DNA from: Phytophthora sp. 'mugwort'
Lineage: Eukaryota; Oomycota; Peronosporomycetes; Peronosporales; Peronosporaceae
Direction of reading: 5' to 3'
NCBI GenBank assembly: GCA_033558025.1
Contig: JAUCEF010000014.1
Location: 1,798,001-1,862,000 of the forward strand
Length of the DNA stretch: 64,000 bases
Made by a program: the position numbers and the translations under genes. Below the pieces are notes generated by a model. The model was not told the origin of the DNA and did no database searches. It worked only from the letters and a program-made list of their open reading frames with translations. Positions 33,809 through 44,256 of the stretch are shown in pieces (the stretch's first letter is position 1; each line of letters starts with the position of its first letter).

Positions 33809-35232
33809 ACGAACGAGCCCAAAATCTTCTACAGTACATGTTCACTTTCCTAACGTTTCCGCGATGTGGGCGTACTACTCGTGTATGAGTACTCAGGATT
33901 TCTACACGGTTCAGTTCGCGGAGTCTGGACTTAATTTCTACTTGCCACCACGCGGCCCATGGCCATTGGTCAGAGTCGCAGAGACAAATTCTGTTCCGCG
34001 TGCGCGTTAGCTACATCCTCCTGGCCATTCTCATCATGACCTTCATGGAACTCGAAAACTATATTTTTATATTTTTATTTAGCGCATCAGTTATTTTTCA
34101 TAGATGATATTACTGCAAAATTTCGTATTTATTAATTTGATGCGCTTACCCACAATATTTATTTCGGACGCTTTAACAGCCGCCGCGACAAATACTGATA
34201 ACCTAGCTCATTATGCGGTTTCCTATTGTCTCCCTATTCCAACCTCGTATACCAACCATGCGACCCGCTCCTAGACCCGCAGCGCTCGAAAGCAAGTCAC
34301 GCCTAAGCAGATCGCGTTTACTGATAATGCATTGACTTGTCATCGAAATTTACTTATTTATTTGTCTTGATTCACAAAGCACCTCACGCTACTTAATAAT
34401 GTATTTTACTGGAATACGTATAAACGATATGTTTCGGGTTCCCTGGTTCCATCGACTTCTCCAACCAGACGACCGGTGCCAGTCTCACGCTGGTGTGCTT
34501 TGCTTGCATTAGCTTCGGAATGTGTAGTACTTAGCCTCTTGGAGGCTAAGTACTACACATTCGCTGCTCTCCTCCCGATCCCGAAGTTCTCGCAGGATGT
34601 CCAGATTGGTAACGGAACCCGCCGGTGTTTTCAAATCACACAGGGATCGTACGGTACTGCCAAGATGAGCTTCTTCCTCTTTTTCGGCAGAATGTTTGAT
34701 TATTGTCTTGATTGGGCCGTTATTCGTCTACTTTCGCTTCATGAAGTAGTTCGTTCTCGAGCGCAACGAGGGTTCGATGAAAGCCGAAAATTTGACGACT
34801 CTTTCCGTCGCCAAGACGCTCAGCATCTGTGCAGCATTTCTGAATTATCATCTCGAGCCTCCTTATGCCGATGTAAACTCTGTAGCCGAGAGTTGATGGT
34901 ATTGTCAGCATTTTCAGCTACGTATTCGGCCGTGGCTTCAGCGGCGCTGTCGTGTACAAGCGATACCTGCGTCTGTCCATTTTGCGTCTGACTTTCATTC
35001 CGGTGCTGCTTATGGGCGTGATCAGTACTTGTTCTACTGTTTCGAATTCGATGACATGGACGTCATCGCTTACAACATCGTGCGCAACCTCATCACTGGT
35101 GTCACAAATGGGTTCTTGTTGACGGTTATAATGGGCATTGGTGCCGTGATGGTCTTCTGCCTATTTTTCGCATTGCTGCCGGCTCGACCGTCGGCTGCTC
35201 TTCATCGACCAGGGCTGGCTTGGTCTGTACCG
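33809..35232 (+). pseudogene. ENT transporter pseudogene B
   Basis: Plus-strand remains of an ENT gene. SAMWAYYSCMSTQDFYTVQFA occurs near 33860-33920 (first helix). An AT-rich, unrelated insertion occupies about 34050-34445. The gene then resumes with IDFSNQTTGA, LPIPKFSQDVQIGNGT near 34575, and finally YNIVRNLITGVTNGFLLTV near 35070 and DQGWLGL at the end. Several frameshifts and a local inverted copy at 34519-34561 break it. It lies upstream of ENT copy 2 on the same strand, and its words are closer to copy 2 (for example GVTNGFL). Confidence 0.85.
34519..34561. repeat. Perfect 20 bp hairpin in ENT pseudogene B
   Basis: The arms 34519-34538 and 34542-34561 are exact inverted copies around a 3-base loop. 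The right arm is normal ENT coding sequence (for EAKYYT); the left arm replaces what should be the preceding codons, so it appears to be a templated inverted copy. Confidence 0.9.
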
Positions 35233-36451
35233 GTACGCGGCTGTCATTGTTGCATATCGTAGTTTTAGAAACTGAAAGTAATACATCCGCCTTGTTGACG
35301 GTCAAGTTGCAGTTTGTGGTGCCACGCGTGTGTTACGCAGGCACCGAAGTCGATGCAAGTGCAATGTGACATGGCGATGCGAGGCAACCCGCTGGTGAAT
35401 GTGCTAATTGGGAGCGCGTTAATGCAGTTCACGGCCGCGCGGCGCCTGTGCCTGGTAAGCACCGCGTTGATTCGCTTGCCGATTGACAAATACGGTCAAA
35501 CTGTGCTCCCTGTCAGTTGTACGCTGCATTTGTCAGTGCAGCTTGAAGTCACAATTGAAGTTCAAACTGCGCCTTCTACGCATATTTGCATTCAGGAACC
35601 TCTACTAGCTAATACAAAATTCCCATGTCTTCCTAAGTGGGCACATTACACAAAACTGGGTACCGTCATCTAGGAGCTTGTCGAATGCTGTCGACCTTCT
35701 TGTGGAGAGCGAGGGATGCTCGCGTTGGTATGACATGATACATGTTGAAGGCCACAGGTACTCGCGGGGAATGCACTACACTACTATTATAAAAAAATAG
35801 AAGCACTAAGCCATGGGTGTAAATGAATGCATTGCAGTACCAACCGGAATGGGCGATTATGTCTCTGCTTGCTGTCATTACCTACAGTTAGGTTACCCGC
35901 ATTTCGAATTCTCGGAGCCGTGACATCGCACTAGCGCGTCGAGTTATTGGACTCGAGCATAAATCCCTACAGTTGAGAGTAATAGGGATATTTTCTCCGC
36001 TCAGCTGAATGTGCGTTCGTCCCTCAAGATAGGCACTTCTGAATGGGATTCCGTCGATTTATGTGTTTAATTGTCCCAACTGTATGAAAATCATGTGAGA
36101 TTACAGTGAATCGTTTTAAAGAATCAAAATAAGTAGACCATTTATTTCGTTAGCTACTATATATATTGAAGAGAAAACCTTAATAGCCAGAAGTGTGACT
36201 CAAGTAACATCAGCTTTCAAAGGTGTAAGGAGATGGGCTGACTTGAGGATCTATTGGTAGTCGGGTCATTAACCTGCCAAGGCCATGTATTCGTCTACAT
36301 AAACGCCAGTCCAATCCCGCGTGGCGGAGCTCCGAGCTCTGTTACATGTACGCTCATTCTGCAATTTACCGGACATCAAATAGGTCAACATCTGTGTGGT
36401 TCGGCTTCAAAAGCTCCAACTCGAGCTCCCAGGGTCCAAGCACCAAGAACC
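35233..36451. other. Spacer upstream of ENT copy 2
   Basis: No convincing gene. One plus-strand ORF at 35314-35673 (119 residues) lacks recognisable features. An in-frame extension of the transporter ORF back to 36254 has low-complexity, non-conserved content and is more likely 5' leader or promoter. Confidence 0.4.
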
Positions 36452-37819
36452 ATGAATTCGCCGGGCAAGACCGACAAGTTTATCCCCGATATCCAAGAAG
36501 ACGATGGTCTCGAGATGGGGCGGGATGGTATGCCCCAGGAGATCTGGGAAGATATGATCAAGAACGAGCGCAAGATTTTCTACATGTTCATGTTCCTGAA
36601 CGCGTCTGTACTGTGGGCCTACTACTCGTGTCTGAGTGCACAGGACTTCTACACCGTTGAGTTCGCCAACTCGGGCCTGGACTTTTCGTTCTTGACAACG
36701 CTGTGCACGGCATGGCCGATGGTCATTGGACAAGGTCTTCAGATGTTCTTTGGGTTCGACAAGTCGGTCACGCGGGACTTCCGAGTGCACGTGGGCTACG
36801 GCGTCTTTATGCTCATGGCCGTTCTGATCATGGTCTTCAGTGCTATTAACTTCTCGAACGAAAAGACGGGGGCTATCCTGGTACTCGTGTGCTTCGGGTG
36901 CATTGGCTTTGGCAACTCCTTGACCGAGGCCACGTACTACACGTTTGCAGCTCTCTTCCCGATCCCCAAGTTCTCCCAAGCCGTACAGATCGGCAACGGT
37001 ACAGCTGGCATCGTCAATGTGTCGCTTCTTACCATCCTGCGTCTGGCTGTGGGCGGTGTCCATCAGACTGGAGACTCCACGAAGCTGAGCTTCTACCTCT
37101 TCTTCGGTCTCCTCATCGTTGTATTGATTGTGGCGCTCTTCGTGTACTACCGCCTCAACAATCTCCCGTGCGTCAAGTTCTTAGTCAAGCGTAACGAAGA
37201 ATCGATGAAGGCCGAGAACTTGGCCACATTGCCGCTCAGCAAGACTTGCAGCAATCTGTGGCGTATTTTCTGCATCATTTGGGTCCCCGCGCTGGCCCAG
37301 TTCCTCGTCTTCTTCGTCTCGCTGTCGGTGTACCCTGGTTTCGGTTGCGCCGCGAACCGAAACCTCGAGCCTCCGTACGCTGCTGTCAACCACTCGGTCA
37401 CTAAGAACTGGTACTGCTCTCCTGGTATTGTTGGTAGCTACAACTACGGTGATTTCTTCGGTCGTGTCATGACGACTGCTGCAGTATATAGAGTCCTGAC
37501 CAGCAACTGGTGCTTGGGTCTGTCCATCCTTCGACTGGGTTTCATCCCGTTGCTGCTCCTGGGCGTGGCCGGTACCTCGCTCTACTCGTTCGGATTCGAC
37601 GACATGGGAGCCATCGCTTACAACATCGTGCTCAACCTCATTATTGGTGTTACGAATGGGTTCTTGTCGACGGTGACAATGGGAGTCGCGCCACGTATGC
37701 TCAAGCCCGAGGACCGTGAGTCGGGTGGTGCCGTGATGGCTTTCTGTCTGTTCTTGGGTCTGTCGGCCGGCTCAACGATCGGCTTCTTCTTCAGCGACCA
37801 GGGTTGGCTGGGTCTGTAA
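36452..37819 (+). CDS. Equilibrative nucleoside transporter (ENT/SLC29), copy 2
   Basis: 455 residues, intronless. I chose the Met at 36452 (AACCATGAATTCG) because from there the protein aligns with copy 1 (MNSPGKTDKF against MESPSKSEKL); the ORF is open 66 codons further upstream but that part has no counterpart in copy 1. About 11 hydrophobic segments are present, with ENT marks LTTLCTAWPMVIGQ, GFGNSLTEATYYTFAALFP, QIGNGTAGIVNVSL and SYNYGDFFGR. Same predicted role as copy 1: nucleoside uptake at the plasma membrane. The pair and two pseudogenes form a local expanded cluster of about 10 kb. Confidence 0.9.
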   Translation: MNSPGKTDKFIPDIQEDDGLEMGRDGMPQEIWEDMIKNERKIFYMFMFLNASVLWAYYSCLSAQDFYTVEFANSGLDFSFLTTLCTAWPMVIGQGLQMFFGFDKSVTRDFRVHVGYGVFMLMAVLIMVFSAINFSNEKTGAILVLVCFGCIGFGNSLTEATYYTFAALFPIPKFSQAVQIGNGTAGIVNVSLLTILRLAVGGVHQTGDSTKLSFYLFFGLLIVVLIVALFVYYRLNNLPCVKFLVKRNEESMKAENLATLPLSKTCSNLWRIFCIIWVPALAQFLVFFVSLSVYPGFGCAANRNLEPPYAAVNHSVTKNWYCSPGIVGSYNYGDFFGRVMTTAAVYRVLTSNWCLGLSILRLGFIPLLLLGVAGTSLYSFGFDDMGAIAYNIVLNLIIGVTNGFLSTVTMGVAPRMLKPEDRESGGAVMAFCLFLGLSAGSTIGFFFSDQGWLGL

Positions 37820-38418
37820 GCAACGACGGCGCGTATGAAGAGAAATTTGTAGCTACTTGCATGTTATGTCTTGAATACACCGAAGTGAGGGTCTGAAGCG
37901 TCCAGCAGTTTGTCATGACAGGGTTTGTTATATAGTAGTAGTACTGGATGTCACTGGCAGGTTTGCTGAGCTTCTCACAAAACCTGGCGATCTGGTAACA
38001 GTCGATCTATTAATTCAGAATTTAATATACGGTGTGCCGGGAATTGTCAACGTACATTGTTGCCTGGAGAGTACGGCGACAACGTATCCATACTACATAC
38101 AGTACATTATAACATTGGCTCTTTTTCTCAAAAGATTAACCCTTTCGCGGTAGAAGGGCCTGTCGGTGCTATCGTCTTTTGTTTCTGCCAATCGGATTCG
38201 AGGATACAGGCGTGTGCGGAGATCTGGCTCGTAAAGTATTGTGCCACGTCGCCGGAATCACCTGATTTACGGCCATAAACCGGGGATCACATGATTGATT
38301 CTATATTACCCCCTCCGTCTCAGCCACTCAGCGCCAGTCTTGCAGGCTATACAAAGAGCAAGACACATACACCACAAAGCGACCGTGTGGCCATAATCAA
38401 ATCAAGTGACACGCCGGA
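37820..38418. other. Intergenic spacer after ENT copy 2
   Basis: AT-rich downstream sequence of the transporter. A small ORF at 38057-38278 shows no recognisable feature. No repeat structure that I can name. Confidence 0.4.
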
Positions 38419-39366
38419 ATGCGCACCAGCTTCCTGGACTGGGAAGACAAACAGTTAGTACAGATCGTGCATGAGTTTGAAAAGGAGGGCATCTGGGTGA
38501 CGTGGGAGTACGTGGCCCGGCGTATGGCCAACTCCAATCGGACGGCTAAGCAGCTGCGGGTGCGCCTCGCAGCTCTCAAGCGAACCTACGGCAAGACGGT
38601 CAAAGATTTCCCTATCTGCTTCTTCAGTGGATCTGCACCAGGGCGTCATGTGCTGTCGTCGGGGGTGTGCATTCCTCCTGCTGGGTCCAGGCACTCGCTG
38701 CCGACTCAACCATCGCCGTCAGCTAGGGCACCAGTGCCGCAGACGCCAAAACGGGGATCGGCAATTGCTGAAAAGGATCCGCCTGCGGCTGCACCGGTGG
38801 TGCAGTCCGTGGCACTGATAACAGCTCTGGACGCTAGCAGCGTACTGGCGACCGTGTTCAGCGATATCACGGCGAATGATATTCGCCAGGAGTCGGGCAG
38901 ACCCAAAGCAACGCGGGCGAACTGCTGGCGTCGGGCGTCTCCGCGATGCTTGCCGCGATGGGGCCGCTGGACGAAGATGATGTGTTCCTGGACGTCGGCG
39001 CTGGATAGGCAACGTTTTGGTTCAAGTCACGCTGATTACGAAGGTCAGCAGGTGCCTTGGTATAGAGGTACGCGCTGACCTATGCTCGCTCGCCGTGCAG
39101 CATATGCAGCGACACACTGACGCCTACCCGCTACTTCACAAGGTGGCCATGACAGCGGCTGATGTGCGCGACGCACTGCTATCTACTCAGGCTCCTACGT
39201 CTGGAGCTACTATTGTATACGATAATTTTTTCCTGTTTGAAGAAACGGCGAAACTTGTGTTAGCTCGAGGGCTAAGCACAATGCCGAAAGCTCGCTTCGT
39301 TGCAGCAACTTCTCGGTTTTGTCCGATACACAGAGTGCGGTGCCATCAGCCATTCGGCGTCCGTTG
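38419..39366 (+). pseudogene. Myb/SANT-like plus DOT1-like methyltransferase gene, frameshifted
   Basis: The N-terminal 65 residues (DWEDKQLVQIVHEFEKEG, then TWEYVARRM and KQLRVRLAALKRTYG) form a Myb/SANT-like DNA-binding helix bundle of a type repeated across Phytophthora genomes. A Pro/Ala-rich linker follows. From about 38915 the sense continues only after changing frame: DEDDVFLDVGAG is a Rossmann-fold SAM-binding motif I, but a small deletion near 39005-39010 creates a stop in it. Another frame then gives LGIEVRADLCSLAV (motif II region), a DVRDALLSTQ block and IVYDNFFLFEE. This order fits a DOT1-like lysine methyltransferase fold. With frameshifts in and before motif I, it should be inactive. 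It may be a repeat-borne gene rather than a host regulator. Confidence 0.6.
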
Positions 39367-40100
39367 AAATATGGCGCGCGAACTGAAGGTAGAATGTAGT
39401 TGGAAGTCAGCCTTAACGTCTCTATACATTTACGTGAGGGTGTGAGCATTATCTACGGTCTTGCACTACTCGTACGCCTACAGCAGAAGCGCCAGCCTAG
39501 CCACCACGTCGAAGCCAGTGTTGCTGGCCTCTTGCACGATCTCGGTCACCACGTTCGCGCGGTGACGCGCAATCAGGTGACCACCACATCCACATTAGTG
39601 TCCAGCAGCAAGTCGGCCACCGCTGGGAAGCCTGGATCGCGTAGCAGGCGACCACCACGTCCAGGCTGGTGCTCCTTCGCGTCCGCACCAGTGTCTGTGG
39701 GTCAGCGGCAGCTCGTCGTTCTCTGTCTCAGCTCGAAATATCCTGTCCAGTGGCAGCTCGGCCACTTCCTTCAGTGTCCGCGTCAGCGCCATTTTCTCCT
39801 CAAATAGCATCATTATCTACCCGTCGCGAACACGGCCATAGTATTTTCGGTCCGTTTAGAAAAAAAGAGTGAAAAGCACAATTGATGTAATGTTTAATAC
39901 CTACTCCTGATCGAGGGAAAATGAAAGTCGCTAACACGAAATCCGCGAGATGACGTTTTCGCGCTAGAACGCCATTATCTGCTTCATCCTGGAAATTGGG
40001 GGGGGGGGGGGGCAACCCGATTTTCAGAGAATAAAGCGGGATTTTCTAATTCATAGGGACGAAACAACTGATAATCTGTCAGATTGCATCCAAAATAGGT
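39367..40100. other. Spacer with a poly-G run and an unidentified decayed ORF
   Basis: A minus-strand chain of short frames lies at 39813-39497 (starting MMLFEEKMALTRTLKEVAEL); it reads like a broken protein, possibly of repeat type, but I cannot name it. An uninterrupted run of 15 G occupies 39998-40012. No other feature seen. Confidence 0.4.
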
Positions 40101-40230
40101 AAATGTTGACCCAGTCAGCCTAGATCAACATTCGTGCGACCGCACGAGAATGTTTACCCAGTCGACCTAGAGCAACATTCGTGCAACCAAACGCGAAAGT
40201 TATCCCCAGTCGGCCAAGAGGAACATTTGC
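40101..40230. repeat. Three degenerate 48 bp tandem repeats
   Basis: Units start near 40102, 40149 and 40198. Each shares CCCAGTC, then a CCTAGA-like segment and CAACATTCGTGC, with decay toward the third unit. The repeats sit just upstream of the helicase pseudogene. Confidence 0.7.
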
Positions 40231-40239
40231 AGCGTCCTT

Positions 40240-41520
40240 GGCAGGTCTTGGATGTCGGTACATGCTCGTGTCGCACTAAAGATAACACCCGAACCTTTCC
40301 TACCGTCGCCCTCCTGTTGCTGGCCAGGATCCTGGTGGACACCGACGACAGAACAGATAGAGCGATTCGCAAAGCTGAGATTGCTCATTCTAGACGAATA
40401 TCCACGTGTGATGTCGGCATTCTCGGTAAGATAGATGCATCCCTGGGATACCCAGACAAAGTATTCGGTGGGATTCATGTTCTTTTGGTTGGAGATTGGC
40501 TACAGCAGCTACCTGTCGCAGGCCAACCTGCATTATTGGCTAGCGATAGTGTTTTATCTCCCGGTAGACGTCCCAACAAGGACTCTCAAGAGTATTTGAA
40601 TCGTGTTTGCGGGACTAAAACATATCAAGCGTTGAATTGGGTTGTTATTTTAACGGAGAACATGCGCCATCAACGTGATCCTGTCTGGAAAACCATTTTG
40701 GATAAATCGCGCGTTGGAAACTATTATCAAGCGGACATTGATCTCGTTCACAAAGTGGCACACGAAGATAATTGAACTCAGACCATGCTGCCTCGAAAGG
40801 CTATTGACCCATCATTGTTACTTCAAACACTCTTCGTGTCGAGTTTAACGCATCTGCGATTCGAGCATCTGCCGGGAGGCTAAGGTCCCTTCGCATTGCT
40901 TTCCGGCGGCAGTAACCAGGGGTCGACATCCACTGACGCTCCCAACGGAAGTCGTTGGAGTGCATTCGGGATGATAAAGCGGGAAGGATGCCTATGGTCT
41001 TGGAAATTGCGATTAGATCGACAGTACAATGCACAAGAAATGTTTCCCCGATCTTAAAGCTGGCAAATGACTCTATTGGTACTGTTGTTGCCTTCACCAC
41101 AGCAACGGATGATGATACACGAATCAGCGTGTCAAATCGCGTGGAAGCACACTATCAGTCACTTCCTCCTGATATTGTATTTGTTCGCCTGAAGGATTAT
41201 GCCTCCTATCCGTTCGTTGCTTCATTGCCGTCGGGGGTTATTCCGATTTGCAAAAAGAAAGAAAGAGGTGTCAGCATCAAGATGCAAAAACGATCGTTCT
41301 CTCGATATTTCGCAAGTCCTTATGTTACCTGCATACTCGCTAACAACCGAGAAGTGTCAAGGCCTCACCGTAGACAATATGATTCTCGCGCCTCTCCGAC
41401 ATCCAACATGTCGAACCCCTCAACGTTCATCGTTTTACGTGGCTGTCACTCGAGTCACAACGTTAAAGCAGCTTTACTTGATGGCTCCGCTGACGAAGCA
41501 ATTCTTAGAGTACTAATAAC
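40240..41520 (+). pseudogene. Decayed Pif1-like helicase
   Basis: Motifs of a superfamily 1B (Pif1/RRM3-type) DNA helicase occur in order across three frames: LLILDEYPRVMSAF (Walker B) near 40385, FGGIHVLLVGDWLQQLPVAG (motif III region) near 40465, VVILTENMRHQRDP near 40650, and in the last part YSLTTEKCQGLTVDNMILAP and FYVAVTRVTTLKQLYLM (motifs V and VI) near 41335-41490. The Walker A part is not recognisable. Frame changes near 40430 and 40775 and in the middle break it. Pif1-like helicases occur in Helitron transposons, as multi-copy genes in oomycetes, and in giant viruses; the position next to the viral island leaves its origin open. Confidence 0.75.
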
Positions 41521-41779
41521 TTGAAAAATGAATGATGTCGAGTTTGATTTAGGCTTTTCGGATGTACGTTCTCTGCCAACTGCAACTTTCGTAAAAAGTC
41601 GTAATTACGCAGGAAAAAAAATAAATTTGTAAACACTTTTCTCTGATATTTTGATAACAGTGCAGAAATTTGTTTAGGTGGAGTCGTTTCTTCGCTGTAT
41701 CAACTTGATACGCCCTCATGCTTCCCGAATTTCAATTTTCAATTCATTCGATCACACAAAGCAACACTCGTACCCGTGG

Positions 41780-42004
41780 TTACGGACTTGTGTTGAACTG
41801 ACTGTACATTAAGCCCTTCATCATGAAAGACCCATAAGTGACCCAGTCGATAGCGATTGCAGCGGTTAAGCTGCCACCGACGGTCTTTGCACCCCATTGC
41901 TGGGTATACCTTTGACCGTTTTCACTTATGTCGCCCTGGCGTATATAATACGCCGCACAAACACTGTCGTGTTCGTTATCTATAACCACTCGTTTAATAA
42001 ACAA
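41780..42004 (-). CDS. Small hypothetical ORF downstream of the capsid gene
   Basis: 74 residues; its start overlaps the last 11 bases of the capsid gene in another frame of the same strand. It contains a Gly/Ala-rich stretch (WGAKTVGGSLTAAIAIDW) and no motif that I recognise. Overlapping starts are common in compact viral genomes, but it could also be chance. Confidence 0.3.
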   Translation of the reverse strand: MFIKRVVIDNEHDSVCAAYYIRQGDISENGQRYTQQWGAKTVGGSLTAAIAIDWVTYGSFMMKGLMYSQFNTSP

Positions 42005-43667
42005 GACCGATCATAGACGGACTAGGGGGTAGCACTACTTCATGTTGGTTCATGAATGCATTTCTGCAGATGCCTTGCGACATCATAGCCCCCTGTTTGC
42101 GACTAACACCTAATCGCAAACTGCAACTTCCTTCTGACACTAAGATAAAATTAATGGCTTTTGCCTGCACGAAGAATGTGGCGGTATGATCCGTGTCGGA
42201 GGCGATAAACGAGGATGTGTAGTTAAGGTACAGCTCGCGCGCCCGGGACACGTTGAAATGACCCGAGGGTTGGTATGCAGTCGGATGCAATGCAAAACTA
42301 TAGAAATACAAACCAGGATCCGTGGGCGCTGTGATTCCTGACCCGCCAAATTGGTACGGAATGTAAGAGTTGAAGAACTGCGCCGGGAACTCCGAGAACA
42401 AGTCCACCGAGTGCGCCTGCAGCTGCAACTTGGTGATGTGTGCCGTCTCGTACTTGATGTTCATGGCACCAGCACCAGTCACTGCGCCGTCCTGGAGCGT
42501 GGTGTTCGTTACAGCGCAGAAGCGGTGCCAATCCTCCATGTGGCTCGACACGGTGCCGTCCTGCGTGCCGAACGCCACGCGGAGCGGGTTTGCTACGCGG
42601 TTAGCCGTCGGCTGGAACCCAAACGTGAGTGTCTCAATCGGCCACTTCAGTTGCACCAGGTGGATGCTGTCCGAGCTCTTGTTCAGGTTCTGGGTCTGAC
42701 GACGGTGCACACGCACGAGCGTGAAGGCCACGCGGTCGATGAAGATATCGTGCACTTCCGGCAGCACGAACATGTTGTTGATGTACAGGTCGAACGTGGA
42801 GATCTGCGGCGTGGACAGCGTCGGGTTGGTAGCGTCATCGGCCTGGGAGGCGGGGTTGATAATCTGGTGGTACAGGTTCTGCATCTGCGTCAGGCGGAAT
42901 GTGATGAAGCGCTGCCCGTAGGGAACTGAGACCGAGGGGAAGGCGAGACTGATGTCAGTGTTGAACCAGAACAGCAGCGGGACCCACAGGTTCAGGTCCT
43001 TGTGGGCGGGCTTCCAGGTCTGATAGCCGTCAAACACCTGGTGCTTCACACGAGCCGTGATGGGCGCGCTGGTGGCGCTGGCGTCGGGAACGGGGGCCAC
43101 GCCGGTGTAGGGCGCCTCCTGGCCCATGCAGCGGTTCCAGGCGACCATCTTGTCCGTGGGCACGTGCAGCTGGCGGTGAATGACGTATGACTCGCTGGTG
43201 TACGAGTCGATCGGGTTAGAGTTGACCTCGAACCGCACTTCGTCGAAGATGCGCTCACCCGGGTAGTCGCAGTGGCGATACAGGGTCACGTCCGATGCCA
43301 TGAGACTCTTCGTGCCGCGCGTCAGGGAGGTGGTGGGGGCTCGGATGATGACGTTGGCGACCATATCGGCAAAGAAGTCGCCGTACTGCGGAATGGAGAT
43401 GGCGACCTCCGATCCGAGGGTAACGTTGTTGGCGGACACCTTGAAGTACTGGAACGCAATGGCAACGTACGGTTTGTAGTGTGCGTTCACGAACAGGACG
43501 TGGGTTCGTTCCAAGTCGGCCAGGGACGGGTTAGTATCCGCCTCCTGGTTGGCGGCACGAGCCGCTTTCACTGCCGCAATGTTGTCACGCAACAGCTGAT
43601 TAGCCAGCAGGAGCGCATCCATGCGCCCATCGTTCGACACGAGCGTGAAAATACCACCAGTCGACAT
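41994..43667 (-). CDS. Major capsid protein of giant-virus (nucleocytovirus) type
   Basis: Predicted to form the trimeric capsomers of an icosahedral capsid by a double jelly-roll fold. The intact ORF has 557 residues, within the family's usual 450-600. The N-terminus opens with GGIFTLVSNDGRMDALL, like the GG-xx-LVAxGAQD start of nucleocytovirus capsids. Near residue 455 the C-terminal signature PSGHFNVSRARELYLNY matches the family pattern P-x-G-x-x-NFSRI-D. Strand-rich sequence with few charged clusters lies between, as expected of jelly rolls. No signal peptide. The start is preceded by an AT-rich stretch. G+C is raised over its surroundings, unlike the decayed neighbours. The exact viral family cannot be told by eye; oomycete genomes are known to contain such insertions. 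Confidence 0.85.
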   Translation of the reverse strand: MSTGGIFTLVSNDGRMDALLLANQLLRDNIAAVKAARAANQEADTNPSLADLERTHVLFVNAHYKPYVAIAFQYFKVSANNVTLGSEVAISIPQYGDFFADMVANVIIRAPTTSLTRGTKSLMASDVTLYRHCDYPGERIFDEVRFEVNSNPIDSYTSESYVIHRQLHVPTDKMVAWNRCMGQEAPYTGVAPVPDASATSAPITARVKHQVFDGYQTWKPAHKDLNLWVPLLFWFNTDISLAFPSVSVPYGQRFITFRLTQMQNLYHQIINPASQADDATNPTLSTPQISTFDLYINNMFVLPEVHDIFIDRVAFTLVRVHRRQTQNLNKSSDSIHLVQLKWPIETLTFGFQPTANRVANPLRVAFGTQDGTVSSHMEDWHRFCAVTNTTLQDGAVTGAGAMNIKYETAHITKLQLQAHSVDLFSEFPAQFFNSYIPYQFGGSGITAPTDPGLYFYSFALHPTAYQPSGHFNVSRARELYLNYTSSFIASDTDHTATFFVQAKAINFILVSEGSCSLRLGVSRKQGAMMSQGICRNAFMNQHEVVLPPSPSMIGLVY

Positions 43668-43784
43668 TTAGACTAAAAACTATTGGAGAGTTGGCGCCGC
43701 TACGAGAATCGGATAGCCAATCGGGCTTTTGATATATTACATCCAGGGGTAATTAAAACGCGATAAAAATAAATAATTCGTTGC

Positions 43785-44183
43785 TTTATTATTTTTTTGG
43801 ATGCGGGAAACAGCGTCCGAGACTGCGTCCACCTCGGGGTCCTGCGTCTCCGCCACAGTTTCGAAAGGAGGCGTCCACTCGTCAGGGTCTCCTGGCTCTC
43901 TTCGACAATATCCCACTCGTCCAGGTAGTTGATCTTCTTTCGCTTGCGCGCCATGGCAAAGCTGGAGGATTGAGAACGAGCCACCACCGTAGAGAGTAAG
44001 CCCTCCTTTTCCACTCAATGGTTGTATGGCCAAGTGCAGCAAAAGCACTTCCCCCAGACTGTTGACATGAGATACAAACGGCCACGATATGGAAGTAAGG
44101 AAATTGCCCATTGCTCGGAGGCGCAGGCATACATCTCGCTCGGATTGATATTCTGGAAAAAACAGGGTGGCATTCTCGGTGAC
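43785..44183 (-). mobile_element. Truncated Fanzor/mariner element carrying only 5' ends of both genes
   Basis: Read on the minus strand from the terminal motif at 44183 (GTCACCGAGAATGCC), it gives the transposase beginning (SERDVCLRLRAMG) and then, after a deletion of nearly the whole transposase, the Fanzor beginning (MARKRKKINYLDEWDIVEE ... PPFETVAETQDP). The sense ends near 43800. The rest of Fanzor and the other terminus are missing. The Fanzor start closely parallels that of the intact copy at 54311. Confidence 0.8.
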
Positions 44184-44256
44184 TAATAAAATAATATTTA
44201 AAAAATTTGTTTGCAAGCATATAAGTAAAAGAGTTGTCTTCTTCGCATCCGAAATC

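Noticed and set aside
36254..36451. In-frame 66-codon extension of ENT copy 2
   Set aside because: No counterpart in copy 1; the Met at 36452 aligns with the start of copy 1.
40240..41520. Helicase as a confirmed part of the viral island
   Set aside because: It is decayed while the neighbouring viral ORFs are open, and Pif1-like repeats are common in oomycetes; origin left undecided.
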